DNA of 64,000 nt from Acidobacteriota bacterium (GCA_009838525.1 VXRJ01000014.1:62001-126000), one strand, 5' to 3'. Shown: positions 44,370 to 53,915, numbered from the stretch's first letter. Translations and numbers: made by a program. The notes: generated from the sequence alone by a model not told the origin.

Positions 44370-44972
44370 TCAACGTTCAACGGCCACCCGATAGACCTGA
44401 ATGCCGAGTTCGCGAGTGTCCTGCGAGTCCGGGCGGAGGTCCGCCGGAACGAATGGCCGGTCAACGGCGATCCGAACCTCGATCCGGTCTGTTTCTCCTA
44501 GCAGCGTTACGGGCAGCGACACCGTCATGTGCTGTCGGCCGGTGGCATCCAGCACCAATGAACGGGCGACCTGATCGCCCACGGTGATCGTGAGCGTCCG
44601 GGGCGAACCCTCAAACAGGTCCGTACGGGGGTTGTACTCGAGGTCCAGCGCGACGTCGGTCCGTGGATTCGGAAACGCCAACGTGGCGACCTGTTGCGTC
44701 CAGCGCCACGACGATTCACCCGCCCATTCCCGGGCGTACCAACCATCCGTGAACTCGACCAGGACGAGACTCCCCTTCTCCTCCGCCGTTACCAGCCAGC
44801 CATCGTGTTCGGCCGGAGGGTCGAACGTCGCCGAGACGGGAAAGTCGTCGCCAGCGCCCAGGAACGGCAGTCCCGCGTTCCGAAACGCCCACAGGATGGA
44901 GGCCGAAGCGGCGCCGCCCCCCATCGCCAGGAGGAGTGTCCGTCGCGAGAAGCCGCGCGTTCCGGCTGCCAT
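44370..44972 (-). CDS. Tat-exported small partner protein of a GMC oxidoreductase (copy B)
   Basis: This 200-residue paralogue of the protein at 38283 has a twin-arginine signal FSRRTLLLAMGGGAASASILW and the same mature pattern (HDGWLVTAEEKGSLVLVEFTDGWY ... LGIQVYRVAVER). It starts 2 bp after the GMC stop. The duplicated pair keeps the same gene order and strand. Function is inferred from the pairing; no named domain is recognised. Confidence 0.75.
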   Translation of the reverse strand: MAAGTRGFSRRTLLLAMGGGAASASILWAFRNAGLPFLGAGDDFPVSATFDPPAEHDGWLVTAEEKGSLVLVEFTDGWYAREWAGESSWRWTQQVATLAFPNPRTDVALDLEYNPRTDLFEGSPRTLTITVGDQVARSLVLDATGRQHMTVSLPVTLLGETDRIEVRIAVDRPFVPADLRPDSQDTRELGIQVYRVAVER

Positions 44973-44974
44973 GG

Positions 44975-46363
44975 TCAGGCTGCCGCAGCCAGTGTGTCGG
45001 CCAGACGCAGCGTAAGCGCGAGCATCGTCAACGTCGGATTCGCGTAGCCGACGGTCGGAAACACGGACGCTCCTGCCACGAACAGGTTGTCGTAGCCGTG
45101 AACGCGGCAGTTCGAATCGACCACGGAGTCGGAGCGGCTGATACCCATGCGGGTGGTTCCCATGATGTGACCGCCGCCGGTCGGCCGCTGGTACAGGCGT
45201 TCGTTGTCGATGCGTACCCGGCCCTTCCCCGACGCGATCAGCGATTCGCCGAGCAGGCGGAGCGTCCTCTCCACGTTGAGGAAGTCGCCGGCTCCTATCA
45301 CGCAGCGCGCAGCAGGCCGGTACAGACCGGCAGGGCCGCGCTCGCCGGTCAGGAAGACCTCGTTACCGGGCGAGGGCGCCATCTCCGACCGCACGGTGCA
45401 GCCGTAGTGATGGAACGGCTTTCCGTACTCGCGGACCAGATGCTCTGCCATCGGATGTTCCGTAGTCCGGCTGTGGCACTCCATGCTGCACTCGAGCAGC
45501 CCATGCCGCCGCATGAGCTGATCGTCCGGCACGAGCGTGGCGGCCCGGTTTCCGAAATCGGCTGGCGCCGGATACCCGTTCAGGTCTTCGTCAAGCACCA
45601 CCTCGGCCGCCCTGACGAAATGTGGATGTTCCATCAGGAACTTGCCCGCCAGGCCGCTCTCGTTACCCACCGGGGTCGCGCCATCCGCACGCGGCTGCAG
45701 AAGCAATTGCGCGTTGCTGATGCCGCCACCCGCGAGCACGACGCTCTGGGCGGGATCAAGGTCCAATTGCATCGTGGCGTCCGTAGCGTGGCGAAAGCAG
45801 GTCACGCGGTTGACCGCGCTGCGCGACGCATTGGCGTCGAGGCCGACCACCGAGGTTCCGACCGCGACGTCAACCTGCGAGGAAGTGCTGAGCGCCTCTT
45901 GGTACTTGCTCCCGAAGCGCGTAGGGCTGCCCGTCGAGAACGGCCGATACAGGAATCCCGACGCCAGCGGAGTCTCGGCGTCCAGGATGGCGGGGTGGCG
46001 ATCCAGGACGGGAGCCGCACGCCGATAGTACGGAACCAGATCGGATCTGGCGATCGGCCACCGAACCCCGGCCGCCGGGTTGTCGAAGTCCACATCCCTC
46101 AGCGTCGTGCACCAGCCGTACCAGACGTGCGACGTGCCGCCCACGGCGCGGATGGAGTGCTGATCCCACCAACGGTTCCGGAAGTGCCCGTAGTTGACGA
46201 CATCCGGCATGTCGCGCCGCCACTCCGTCACGGTTCCGGACTCGAACACCAGGACGGTCCGGTTCGCCTTGGCGAGCTCCAGGGCGAGCGTGATGCCAGC
46301 CGGGCCGGCGCCGATCACGTAGCAGTCGTAGCGCCGGTCGCGCAGCCCTTCGGTGAGGAACAT
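44975..46363 (-). CDS. GMC family FAD-dependent oxidoreductase (copy B)
   Basis: I take ATG at 46363 (MFLTEGLRDRRYDCYVIGAGP), matching the start of copy A, giving 462 residues. It has the FAD loop, GGTSHVWYG, GGHIMGTTRMGIS and NLFVAGASVFPTVGYANPTLT, with both active-site His and Asn. The two copies align end to end. It probably acts in the periplasm with its Tat partner. Longer frames upstream would run into the sigma-54 promoter region. Confidence 0.9.
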   Translation of the reverse strand: MFLTEGLRDRRYDCYVIGAGPAGITLALELAKANRTVLVFESGTVTEWRRDMPDVVNYGHFRNRWWDQHSIRAVGGTSHVWYGWCTTLRDVDFDNPAAGVRWPIARSDLVPYYRRAAPVLDRHPAILDAETPLASGFLYRPFSTGSPTRFGSKYQEALSTSSQVDVAVGTSVVGLDANASRSAVNRVTCFRHATDATMQLDLDPAQSVVLAGGGISNAQLLLQPRADGATPVGNESGLAGKFLMEHPHFVRAAEVVLDEDLNGYPAPADFGNRAATLVPDDQLMRRHGLLECSMECHSRTTEHPMAEHLVREYGKPFHHYGCTVRSEMAPSPGNEVFLTGERGPAGLYRPAARCVIGAGDFLNVERTLRLLGESLIASGKGRVRIDNERLYQRPTGGGHIMGTTRMGISRSDSVVDSNCRVHGYDNLFVAGASVFPTVGYANPTLTMLALTLRLADTLAAAA

Positions 46364-46498
46364 GGGGGCAGGAACAGCATAGCCCGAAGCAACACGGTGG
46401 GGACCGTCCTCCGCCGAGGACGATTCGCGTCTCTCCGCCAGAACAAGTCCTATCGGGGCCGCTGTTGGAAAAACCGCTTGTTCCCGGCCGCGGAGCAC

Positions 46499-46515
46499 TT
46501 GGCACGGATCTTGCT
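46499..46515 (+). promoter_or_regulatory. Sigma-54 (RpoN) promoter
   Basis: TTGGCACGGATCTTGCT matches the -24/-12 consensus TGGCAC-N5-TTGC with the correct spacing of GG and GC. Transcription would start near 46525, about 57 bases before the BON gene ATG at 46582. Sigma-54 promoters need an enhancer-binding activator, none of which is encoded in the window. Confidence 0.72.
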
Positions 46516-46581
46516 TCCGAGCAACGTAGCGCGTGCAGCCATGAATCCACTGTTGCGCACGCGCGGAAAGGACACGTCAAG

Positions 46582-47151
46582 ATGGACACTCGACTGAATC
46601 CGTACCGAATCGCTCTGCCACTGATGGCCCTCGCGGTGATGGCGCTATCGGTGTCACCGGCCGCCGCCGACGGGCCGAAGCACGATCTGTTCCAACGAGT
46701 TCAGGAGCAGGTGCTCCGCTACTCGTTCTTCACGGTGTTCGACAACATCGACGTCGAGATCGCCGACGAGGGGCACGTCGTACTCTCGGGCCACGTCACC
46801 GGGGAACACAAGGTGAGGGCGATCGAGAAACGCGTTGACGCGCTCGATGGCGTGACGGCGGTGACCAACGAGATCGCCGTGCTCCCGGCATCGGTCTTCG
46901 ATGACAAGTTGCGCTATGTCATTGCCCGGGCGATCTATGGCAACCCCACGTTCTGGCACTACGGCGCCAGGGCGAATCCGCCGATCCACATCGTGGTCAA
47001 CCGTGGGCATGTGACCCTCACCGGGGTCGTCGACAGCGAGACCGACCGGCATCTGGCGCGGGTGCTCGCCGGGCAGTTCAACGCCTTCTCGGTCACCAAC
47101 GAGCTTCGGCTGCCGCACGAGGTGACGGCGGAACTCGAAGCGCTCGGCTAG
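46582..47151 (+). CDS. Periplasmic protein with two BON domains
   Basis: From ATG 46582 the 189-residue protein has a signal peptide (residues 1-29, cleavage after SPAAA). Two BON repeats follow, at about 38-105 (VEIADEGHVVLSGHVTGEHKV) and 110-180 (IHIVVNRGHVTLTGVVDSET). BON domains bind membranes or lipids and occur in OsmY-like stress proteins. It lies behind a sigma-54 promoter and 40 bp before a lipoprotein gene, suggesting joint induction. Confidence 0.85.
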   Translation: MDTRLNPYRIALPLMALAVMALSVSPAAADGPKHDLFQRVQEQVLRYSFFTVFDNIDVEIADEGHVVLSGHVTGEHKVRAIEKRVDALDGVTAVTNEIAVLPASVFDDKLRYVIARAIYGNPTFWHYGARANPPIHIVVNRGHVTLTGVVDSETDRHLARVLAGQFNAFSVTNELRLPHEVTAELEALG

Positions 47152-47191
47152 ATGGAGAGTTCACACATTGACCCGTGCTCGGAGGATCGAG

Positions 47192-47617
47192 ATGAAGCTA
47201 CTGCAAATCGTCGTCATCGCCTTCGCCGCCATGGGCGCCATCGGCTGCAACAGCCCAACCGCCCCGACGGGAGAAGCTGGAGAAGCTCATGGCCCCGAGG
47301 GACTAGGCGGGGAGTCGGGCGAATCCGGCACGCAGTTCGCGCTGACGGACACGGCAACGGAGACGCGAAACGGGGTCGACCTGGTGGTCAACTACGACAG
47401 CGCGCGTGAAGTGTTCACCGGCACGGTCAGCAACACGACGGCGGCAACGGTTACGCAGGTCCGCGTCGAGGTCCATCTCTCGAACGGGATGGAGCTCGGT
47501 CCGACGCCGCGAACAGATGTGGCGGCCGGGCAGACGATCTCCATCGAACTCGATGCTCGTGGGCAGACCTTCTCCTGGTTCAGCGTCCACGTTGAAATCG
47601 GCTCCAGTGCGGCCTAG
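47192..47617 (+). CDS. Small lipoprotein with Ig-like (FxLYD-type) domain
   Basis: ATG 47192 follows GGAGGATCGAG, a strong ribosome site. The protein is 141 residues. The lipobox AIGC places the lipidated Cys at residue 19. A Gly/Glu-rich linker is followed by a domain with VTGTVSNTTAATVTQVRVEVHLSNG-like alternation, similar to FxLYD domains. It is likely anchored in the outer or inner membrane. It may share the sigma-54 message with the BON gene. Confidence 0.7.
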   Translation: MKLLQIVVIAFAAMGAIGCNSPTAPTGEAGEAHGPEGLGGESGESGTQFALTDTATETRNGVDLVVNYDSAREVFTGTVSNTTAATVTQVRVEVHLSNGMELGPTPRTDVAAGQTISIELDARGQTFSWFSVHVEIGSSAA

Positions 47618-47691
47618 AAGGCAAGGTCCGCGCCGCGCTGGACGTTGCACTTGCATCATCCGACGCGGCGCGGCTCACGTCTCCGGGGCGC

Positions 47692-47937
47692 TTAGTCTGG
47701 GGGCCGCGGTGGCGCAGGATCGTCCAGTCCGCCGCGCCGGCCGGCGCGGCCCTCAAGAAACCCCTCGATGCTAGCCACCCGCTGGGCAATCTCGGAGAGA
47801 TCGTTGCGGACGTTGGCGATGGCGGCTCGGTTTTCCCTGATGGCCGCGTCCGTGAAGCTCCACAACGTGAGTTGCATACCGCCAAGCATCAGTGTCGCAG
47901 TGATGATCGTACCGATGATCCAGTTCCGGTCGCTCAT
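47692..47937 (-). CDS. Hypothetical small membrane protein with coiled coil
   Basis: ATG 47937 gives 81 residues: SDRNWIIGTIITATLMLGGMQ is one membrane helix, followed by a heptad-rich helix (ENRAAIANVRNDLSEIAQRV) and a Pro-rich tail. It resembles the many short helix-plus-coiled-coil proteins without assigned role. A longer frame to 48024 is possible but starts in sequence without a ribosome site. Confidence 0.5.
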   Translation of the reverse strand: MSDRNWIIGTIITATLMLGGMQLTLWSFTDAAIRENRAAIANVRNDLSEIAQRVASIEGFLEGRAGRRGGLDDPAPPRPPD

Positions 47938-48102
47938 GTCGCCCGTCGCTCTCCCCCAGTCTACCGAATCGCGGCATCCAGGCAACGCAGATCCCGGTAA
48001 TTCGGGACGTTCTACCCAACGCAAGATCCGTGCCGGATCGCGGGGCCGGGCCAGCGGGAGCCTCCACGGAATCCCCGGCCGGTCAGCACTAGCTACAGTA
48101 AC

Positions 48103-48120
48103 CCATATTTATAAATATGG
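48103..48120. promoter_or_regulatory. 18-bp perfect palindrome upstream of the VapBC pair
   Basis: CCATATTTATAAATATGG is fully self-complementary and markedly AT-rich against the GC-rich surroundings. It ends 4 bp before the first possible ATG (48125) and 16 bp before the second (48137). It is a likely operator and -10 region for autoregulation by the antitoxin. Confidence 0.75.
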
Positions 48121-48124
48121 TAGT

Positions 48125-48382
48125 ATGGGCACCTCAATGAAAACCACGATCGAACTGGCCGACGACTTGGCCGTGGACGCGAAGCGCTTCGCCGCTCGCC
48201 ATGGTGTGACGCTCCGCTCGGTAATCGAGGAGGGCATTCGAATGAAACTCCGCACCGAGCGGACGCGGGCCGCCTTTCGGTTGCGCGACGCAGCCGTCGA
48301 CGGATCGGGCCTGCAACCCGAGTTCCGCGACGCCGACTGGCCGGCGGTGCGAGAAGCCATCTACGAGGGTCGGGGCGCTTGA
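48125..48382 (+). CDS. VapB-type antitoxin (DUF2191-like)
   Basis: This 85-residue protein starts at ATG 48125, or 48137 for MKTTIELADDLAVDAKRFAARHGVTL. The ribbon-helix-helix N-terminus (TTIELADDLAVDAKRFA) is typical for this family. The tail (LQPEFRDADWPAVREAIYEGRG) is the toxin-binding part. Its stop overlaps the PIN gene start by 4 bp (TTGA). It binds and silences the PIN toxin and probably the palindrome upstream. Confidence 0.88.
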   Translation: MGTSMKTTIELADDLAVDAKRFAARHGVTLRSVIEEGIRMKLRTERTRAAFRLRDAAVDGSGLQPEFRDADWPAVREAIYEGRGA

Positions 48383-48819
48383 CGGCGATCGATACCAACA
48401 TCCTGATCTACGCGCATCGGACGGACTCCGAGTGGCACGATCGCGCGTCCGATTGCCTTCGCGCGCTGGCGGAAGGACGGGCAGATTGGGCGATCCCGTG
48501 GCCCTGCCTGCATGAGTTCGTCGCGACGGTGACGCATCCCCGCATCTTCAATCCGCCGTCGACGGTCGAGCAGGCGCTCGATCAGGTCGAGGCCTGGATG
48601 GAGTCACCGTCACTCACGTTGCTCGGAGAACCGCACGACCATTGGACGATCCTCCGTCAGCAACTGTTGGACGGGCACGTACGGGGGCCGGGCGTTCACG
48701 ATGCCCGCGTGGCTGCGATCTGCATCGGACACGGCGTGCGCGAACTGCTCACGGCCGACCGTGACTTTGACCGCTTCCCGTCGCTCCGTCGCCGGAATCC
48801 GCTGGTTGCGCCGTCTTGA
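48379..48819 (+). CDS. VapC-type PIN domain toxin
   Basis: TTG at 48379 gives 146 residues. Acidic PIN residues: D5 (AIDTNILIYAH), E46 (CLHEFVATV), D108 (VHDARVAAI) and D127/D129 (LTADRDFDRF). It is an RNase toxin held by the VapB protein encoded just before it. It is convergent with gmd, 15 bp apart. Confidence 0.9.
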   Translation: MTAIDTNILIYAHRTDSEWHDRASDCLRALAEGRADWAIPWPCLHEFVATVTHPRIFNPPSTVEQALDQVEAWMESPSLTLLGEPHDHWTILRQQLLDGHVRGPGVHDARVAAICIGHGVRELLTADRDFDRFPSLRRRNPLVAPS

Positions 48820-48834
48820 CGTCCCTGACGGGCG

Positions 48835-49803
48835 TTAACCGCGGGAGGTGAGCCGTTCGATATCGGCGTCGACCATCATCCGGATGAGCCCGTCGAAGTC
48901 GACGGTCGGCTCCCAGTCGAGGTCGGACTTCGCCTTGGCGGGATCGCCGATCAGGTGATCCACCTCGGCGGGGCGCAGGAGGGCGGGGTCGGTTCGGACA
49001 TGCTCCCGCCAGTCGAGCCCGGCGTGTCCGAAGGCGATCTCCACGAGGTCGCGGACGGAGTGGCTGATGCCGGTGGCGATAACGTAGTCCTCGGCGCGAT
49101 CCTGCTGCAGCATCAGCCACATCGCGCGGACGTAGTCGCCGGCGAAGCCCCAGTCGCGGCAGGCGTCGAGGTTGCCGAGGCTGAGCGAGTCCGCCAAGCC
49201 CGCCTTGATGCGGGCCACGCCGTGGGTCACCTTGCGCGTGACGAACTCGAGGCCGCGGCGGGGGGACTCGTGGTTGAAGAGGATGCCGGAGACGGCGAAC
49301 AGGTCGTAGCTCTCGCGGTAGTTGACGGTGATGTAGTGCGCGAAGACCTTGGAGACGCCGTAGGGGCTGCGCGGATAGAAGGGCGTCTGCTCGTTCTGCG
49401 GCGTCTCGCGCACCTTGCCGAACATCTCGCTGGAAGACGCTTGGTAGAGCTTGATGGAGGTGTCCACTTGCCGGATCGCCTCCAGCATGCGGGTGACGCC
49501 CTGTGCGTTGTACTCGCCGGTCAGCATCGGCTGGTCCCACGACGCGGGGACGAACGACATCGCGGCGAGGTTGTAGATTTCGTGCGGCTGGACGTCGTTG
49601 ATGACCCGGATCATCGAGAGCTGATCGAGCAAGTCGGCGGGCCGGAGCGTGATGCGATCGAGGAGGTGCTCGATGCGCCAGTGGTTCGGGGCGCTCAGGC
49701 GGCGCGTGATGCCGACCACCTCGTAGCCGTGGTCGAGCAGCAGTTCCGCCAGGTACGACCCGTCCTGCCCCGTGATTCCGGTGATGATTGCCCGCTTAGA
49801 CAC
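48835..49803 (-). CDS. gmd: GDP-mannose 4,6-dehydratase
   Basis: With GTG 49803 the protein is 322 residues and starts [20 protein letters not shown], the invariant Gmd NADP loop. [28 protein letters not shown], the Y-x3-K in [13 protein letters not shown] and [17 protein letters not shown] follow. An in-frame ATG at 49863 or further is possible but adds no conserved residues. It converts GDP-mannose to GDP-4-keto-6-deoxymannose, precursor of GDP-fucose or GDP-rhamnose. The follow-up reductase might be the RmlD-like gene at 54042. Confidence 0.93.
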   Translation of the reverse strand: MSKRAIITGITGQDGSYLAELLLDHGYEVVGITRRLSAPNHWRIEHLLDRITLRPADLLDQLSMIRVINDVQPHEIYNLAAMSFVPASWDQPMLTGEYNAQGVTRMLEAIRQVDTSIKLYQASSSEMFGKVRETPQNEQTPFYPRSPYGVSKVFAHYITVNYRESYDLFAVSGILFNHESPRRGLEFVTRKVTHGVARIKAGLADSLSLGNLDACRDWGFAGDYVRAMWLMLQQDRAEDYVIATGISHSVRDLVEIAFGHAGLDWREHVRTDPALLRPAEVDHLIGDPAKAKSDLDWEPTVDFDGLIRMMVDADIERLTSRG

Positions 49804-50137
49804 GTCTGGGGACCCGACATCCGACGAGACGCACCCGCCGGAGTGGGTGAGAGTATCGCCCATCGCCGCATGATGGGCCAAGCTACAGTGATCGCGTCAG
49901 GCCAACCGCGACACAGATCGACGAGTCGTGCCTCCTGTCCGATGTGCCAGTGACGGGCCGTATGCGGAGACTGACAGTTGACGACCGGTCCCACATACGC
50001 TCGGCGAGCAGGCCTCCAGATCACGCTCGTCCACCTGCCCAATTGTCAGCCGGCACCAGAATTGCGCGCGCACGCTGACTTTGGCCACTCTGTGACCTTC
50101 CCATGAGTGCACTGGTTGAGTCTGGCGCACGCGGAGT
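49804..50137. other. Intergenic stretch with no recognised gene
   Basis: This 334-bp gap lies between gmd and the small antitoxin-like gene. It may include up to 26 codons of an alternative longer gmd start. I see no RNA gene, repeat copy or terminator with a T-run. Short frames here have no family resemblance. Confidence 0.5.
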
Positions 50138-50296
50138 TCAATAGGGCCCGTCCTCGCGTAGTCGATCGATCAACTCGTTGGTTACAGGCTTGCCGCGCTT
50201 CGGTAGCGGCCGGAATCCGTAGAAGGCCTCGTCGTCCGGCGCACGCTCTCGCGGCGGAGCGTCTGCCGGCTTCTTGCGGACGGGTCTAGTGGTCAT
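50138..50296 (-). CDS. Antitoxin-like small protein (orphan)
   Basis: This 52-residue protein from ATG 50296 has a basic N-terminus (RPVRKKPADAPPRERAP), then DEAFYGFRPLPKRGKPVTNELIDRLREDGPY. I recall similar short proteins with an FRPLPxRGxxVTNELIDxLRE pattern upstream of PIN-type toxins, but no toxin follows here. The start codon lies inside the loop of a perfect 7-bp inverted repeat, suggesting autoregulation. Confidence 0.55.
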   Translation of the reverse strand: MTTRPVRKKPADAPPRERAPDDEAFYGFRPLPKRGKPVTNELIDRLREDGPY

Positions 50297-50307
50297 TACT
50301 CCACTAG
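50286..50307. promoter_or_regulatory. Inverted repeat around the start of the antitoxin-like gene
   Basis: CTAGTGG and CCACTAG form a perfect 7-bp inverted repeat with an 8-base loop that contains the start codon (reverse strand) of the 50296 gene. It lies 21 bp before the ATG at 50328, so a bound protein could affect both divergent genes. Confidence 0.55.
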
Positions 50308-50327
50308 AGTATGGCCGTCGCGGACCC

Positions 50328-51437
50328 ATGGAAAGCGCAACCATCGACGTGGCGATCATCGGCGGCGGCGCCGTCGGTCTGGCCGCTGCCTGCGCGGTGG
50401 CCAAACGGGGTCACGGCGCCTGCGTCCTGGAGAGCCTTCCGCGCTTCGGCCTCGAGGCAAGCACGCACAACAGCGGCGTTATTCACGCCGGCCTCTACTA
50501 CCCCGCCGGGTCGCTGAAGGCGGAGTTGTGCGTCGAGGGACGCGAGCGGTTGTACGCGTTCTGCGCCGAGGAAGGCGTGCCGGCAGAGCGGTGCGGCAAG
50601 CTGGTGGTGGCGGCCGACGCATCGGAGGCGCCGCGGCTGGAGGCGCTGGCGGAGCGGGCGCGCAGGAACGGCGTGGAGGACGTCGAATTGGTCGACCGGG
50701 AGTTCGTGCGGCGGCGCGAGCCGCAGGTCGAGGCGGTGGCGGCGCTCTGGTCACCGTCCACCGGGATCATCGAGGCGGAGGCGCTGGTGCGCGCGCTGGC
50801 GCGCGTCGCCGGGCAGCGCGATGTCGCGCTGCTGCCCGGGTCCGGCGTGGAGGAGTCGGCGTCCGACGATGACGCGATCACGATCCGGACTCCGCGCGAG
50901 GCGATTCGCGCGCGAGCCGTCGTGAACGCGGCCGGCCTGTACGCCGACGAGGTATCGGCGCGGCTGGGCGGCGAGCCGTTCACGATCTACCCGGTGCGGG
51001 GCGACTACGCGGAACTGGTCCCGTCGGCGCGGTCGCTCGTGCGCCACCTGGTCTACCCGCTGCCGTTCCCGAGCGGGCACGGCCTCGGCGTGCATCTGAC
51101 CCGCACCACCTGGGGAAGCGTCACGCTCGGGCCGACCGCTCGTTACCAGGCGCGGAAGGACGACTACGAATCGGATCGGGAGGGCCTTGAGACGTTCCAC
51201 GAGGCGGCGCGGCGGATGCTCCCGGCGCTCCGGCTGGATCAACTCCGACCGGGTGGCAGCGGCATCCGGGCGCGTGGCGCGCCGGCCGATCATGCCTTCT
51301 CCGACTTCCGGATCCACCGCGACGCCAAGGTCCCGAGGCTGGTGCACGCCGCCGCTATCGACTCGCCGGGGCTCACGGCGTGCCTTGCCATCGCGGAGCG
51401 GGTGGCCGATCTTATCGACGACGTCCTGCGGTCGTAG
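50328..51437 (+). CDS. L-2-hydroxyglutarate oxidase-like FAD protein (DAO family)
   Basis: From ATG 50328 the protein has 369 residues: VAIIGGGAVGLAAACAVAKRG (FAD loop), then ASTHNSGVIHAGLYYPAGSLKAELC, the hallmark of LhgO-like enzymes. HLTRTTWGSVTLGPTA and the C-terminal DSPGLTACLAIAERVADL complete the pattern. It probably oxidises L-2-hydroxyglutarate or a similar 2-hydroxy acid, passing electrons to the quinone pool. It is unlikely to be the ThiO glycine oxidase despite the thiS-thiG genes 8 kb away, because the LhgO-specific HNSGVIHAGLYY is present. Confidence 0.85.
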   Translation: MESATIDVAIIGGGAVGLAAACAVAKRGHGACVLESLPRFGLEASTHNSGVIHAGLYYPAGSLKAELCVEGRERLYAFCAEEGVPAERCGKLVVAADASEAPRLEALAERARRNGVEDVELVDREFVRRREPQVEAVAALWSPSTGIIEAEALVRALARVAGQRDVALLPGSGVEESASDDDAITIRTPREAIRARAVVNAAGLYADEVSARLGGEPFTIYPVRGDYAELVPSARSLVRHLVYPLPFPSGHGLGVHLTRTTWGSVTLGPTARYQARKDDYESDREGLETFHEAARRMLPALRLDQLRPGGSGIRARGAPADHAFSDFRIHRDAKVPRLVHAAAIDSPGLTACLAIAERVADLIDDVLRS

Positions 51438-51477
51438 TCTTGCGGGTCAGCGCCACCGTTCTTCAGAAAACTGGCGG

Positions 51478-51863
51478 CTACAGCCAGAGAACGGGAGCTG
51501 GGTAACGGGCGATCGCCGAATCCGGTGTCACGATCGTCAGGCCGCGCAGGATCGCCTGCGAGATCAGGCCCCGGTCGAAGGGATCCCGATGCAGCGGCGG
51601 CAGCAGGCTGTCGTGCGCGGCATCCCGTTCGTCGAATGGCAGCGGTTCGATCTGCAAGCGCACCCGGCGACTGCTGACGAACGACTCGGGCGGCTCCGGC
51701 AGCGGCAACCGACCAAGGCGGTACTTGATCGTGATCTCCAAGGCCGAGAGCGCGCTGAGGTACACGGTGTTCGACGGAGCGCGGCACGCCGTGCGGGCAC
51801 GCAACGGCAGCCGCGGGTCGTCGGCCACCAGATACAGGAACGCGCAGGTATCGAGCAGGAGCG

Positions 51864-51867
<4 letters not shown>
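51478..51867 (-). CDS. PIN domain toxin (third gene of a tripartite operon)
   Basis: ATG 51867 gives 129 residues. PIN residues: D6 (TLLLDTCAFLYLV), E44 (SALSALEITIKYR), D95/D98 (HRDPFDRGLISQA) and D116 (IVTPDSAIARY). This belongs to the subgroup with the HxDPFDR motif, usually paired with a Phd antitoxin. Here a 250-residue gene separates it from the antitoxin, and starts and stops overlap by 4 bp (ATGA) at both joints. Confidence 0.88.
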
Positions 51868-53120
<1,253 letters not shown>

Positions 53121-53122
53121 GT

Positions 53123-53356
53123 TCAATGAGCCCTTGGGCGCAGAAGGTTGACGAATTCCTCTCGACTCAGCCCTGCGTCGCGAATCAAGGCCCTCAGGAG
53201 TCCTCGCCCCAACTCCCGATGCTTTGGAACGGTGAGCCTCCGGCCGGTCGGTCCGACCAGAATCATGTGGCTGCCTTCCGTGCGGTCGAGTTCGAAACCG
53301 ACCTGGGCAACCACCTTGAGGAACTGGTCTCCCGAGATAACAGGCAGCCGTGCCAA
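53123..53356 (-). CDS. hicA: HicA-type mRNA interferase toxin
   Basis: TTG start; 77 residues. VISGDQFLKVVAQVGFELDRTEGSHMILVGPTGRRLTVPKHRELGRG shows the HicA dsRBD-like fold with the catalytic His in GSHMIL. It degrades mRNA when not bound by HicB. It begins 1 base after the hicB stop. Confidence 0.92.
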   Translation of the reverse strand: MARLPVISGDQFLKVVAQVGFELDRTEGSHMILVGPTGRRLTVPKHRELGRGLLRALIRDAGLSREEFVNLLRPRAH

Positions 53357-53357
53357 C

Positions 53358-53915
53358 TTAGGCCTGCACCTCGATCACCTGAAAGTCCGACGACTCGGGC
53401 CGTCCGGCACCATGCTCGCGCATGCTCGCCACGTACCCCCGGACGGCCTCTCGGACGTTGTCGAGTGCTTCGACCTTCGTCCGCCCCTGACTATGGCAGC
53501 CTGGTAGCGTAGGACAACTCGCCACAACCCAGCCGTCTTCGTCTGCCTCGAACACGACCAGCAGCCGCAACACTTCGCTCTCTCTGTCAGCAGCTTCTGA
53601 CTCCGCCAACGGTGCTGCAACATGACCCCTCCTAGCCGGAAGCGTCACGGTCTCCGATTGCACTTGATCCACGGGATGCTCCTCGATGTTGAACCCTAAT
53701 CGGGTGAGAATCCTGTGTGCGTCCTGCGCCGTGAAGCCTACGGGAGGCAACCCAGTGACCAGCCGGACGACCTGCTTGATCGGGTACTGCCGTTCATGCA
53801 GTGCGACGAAGTACTTGTTGCGACCATCAGCCGGCAACGGTGGCTCGTTGCGCGTCGCGTTCAGAGCATCGGCCGCAGTGATCGAAAACGAGTTGCCGCG
53901 GATCGTGAATTTCAT
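53358..53915 (-). CDS. hicB: HicB-type antitoxin with extra N-terminal domain
   Basis: This 185-residue protein from ATG 53915 has a GAGGTG ribosome site. The C-terminal ~75 residues (LRLLVVFEADEDGWVVASCPTLPGCHSQG) are the partial RNase H fold of HicB. The N-terminal ~85 residues (KYFVALHERQYPIKQVVRLVTG ... FTAQDAHRILTRLGF) are not part of normal HicB. They recall the short domain found at the start of ScoMcrA-like restriction enzymes; I am moderately sure. The fusion may replace the usual C-terminal DNA-binding domain of HicB. Confidence 0.8.
   Translation of the reverse strand: MKFTIRGNSFSITAADALNATRNEPPLPADGRNKYFVALHERQYPIKQVVRLVTGLPPVGFTAQDAHRILTRLGFNIEEHPVDQVQSETVTLPARRGHVAAPLAESEAADRESEVLRLLVVFEADEDGWVVASCPTLPGCHSQGRTKVEALDNVREAVRGYVASMREHGAGRPESSDFQVIEVQA

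Noticed and set aside
50328-51437. ThiO glycine oxidase completing thiamine synthesis with thiS-thiG
   Set aside because: The HNSGVIHAGLYYPAGSLKA stretch is specific to L-2-hydroxyglutarate oxidase-like proteins and the gene is 8 kb from thiG.
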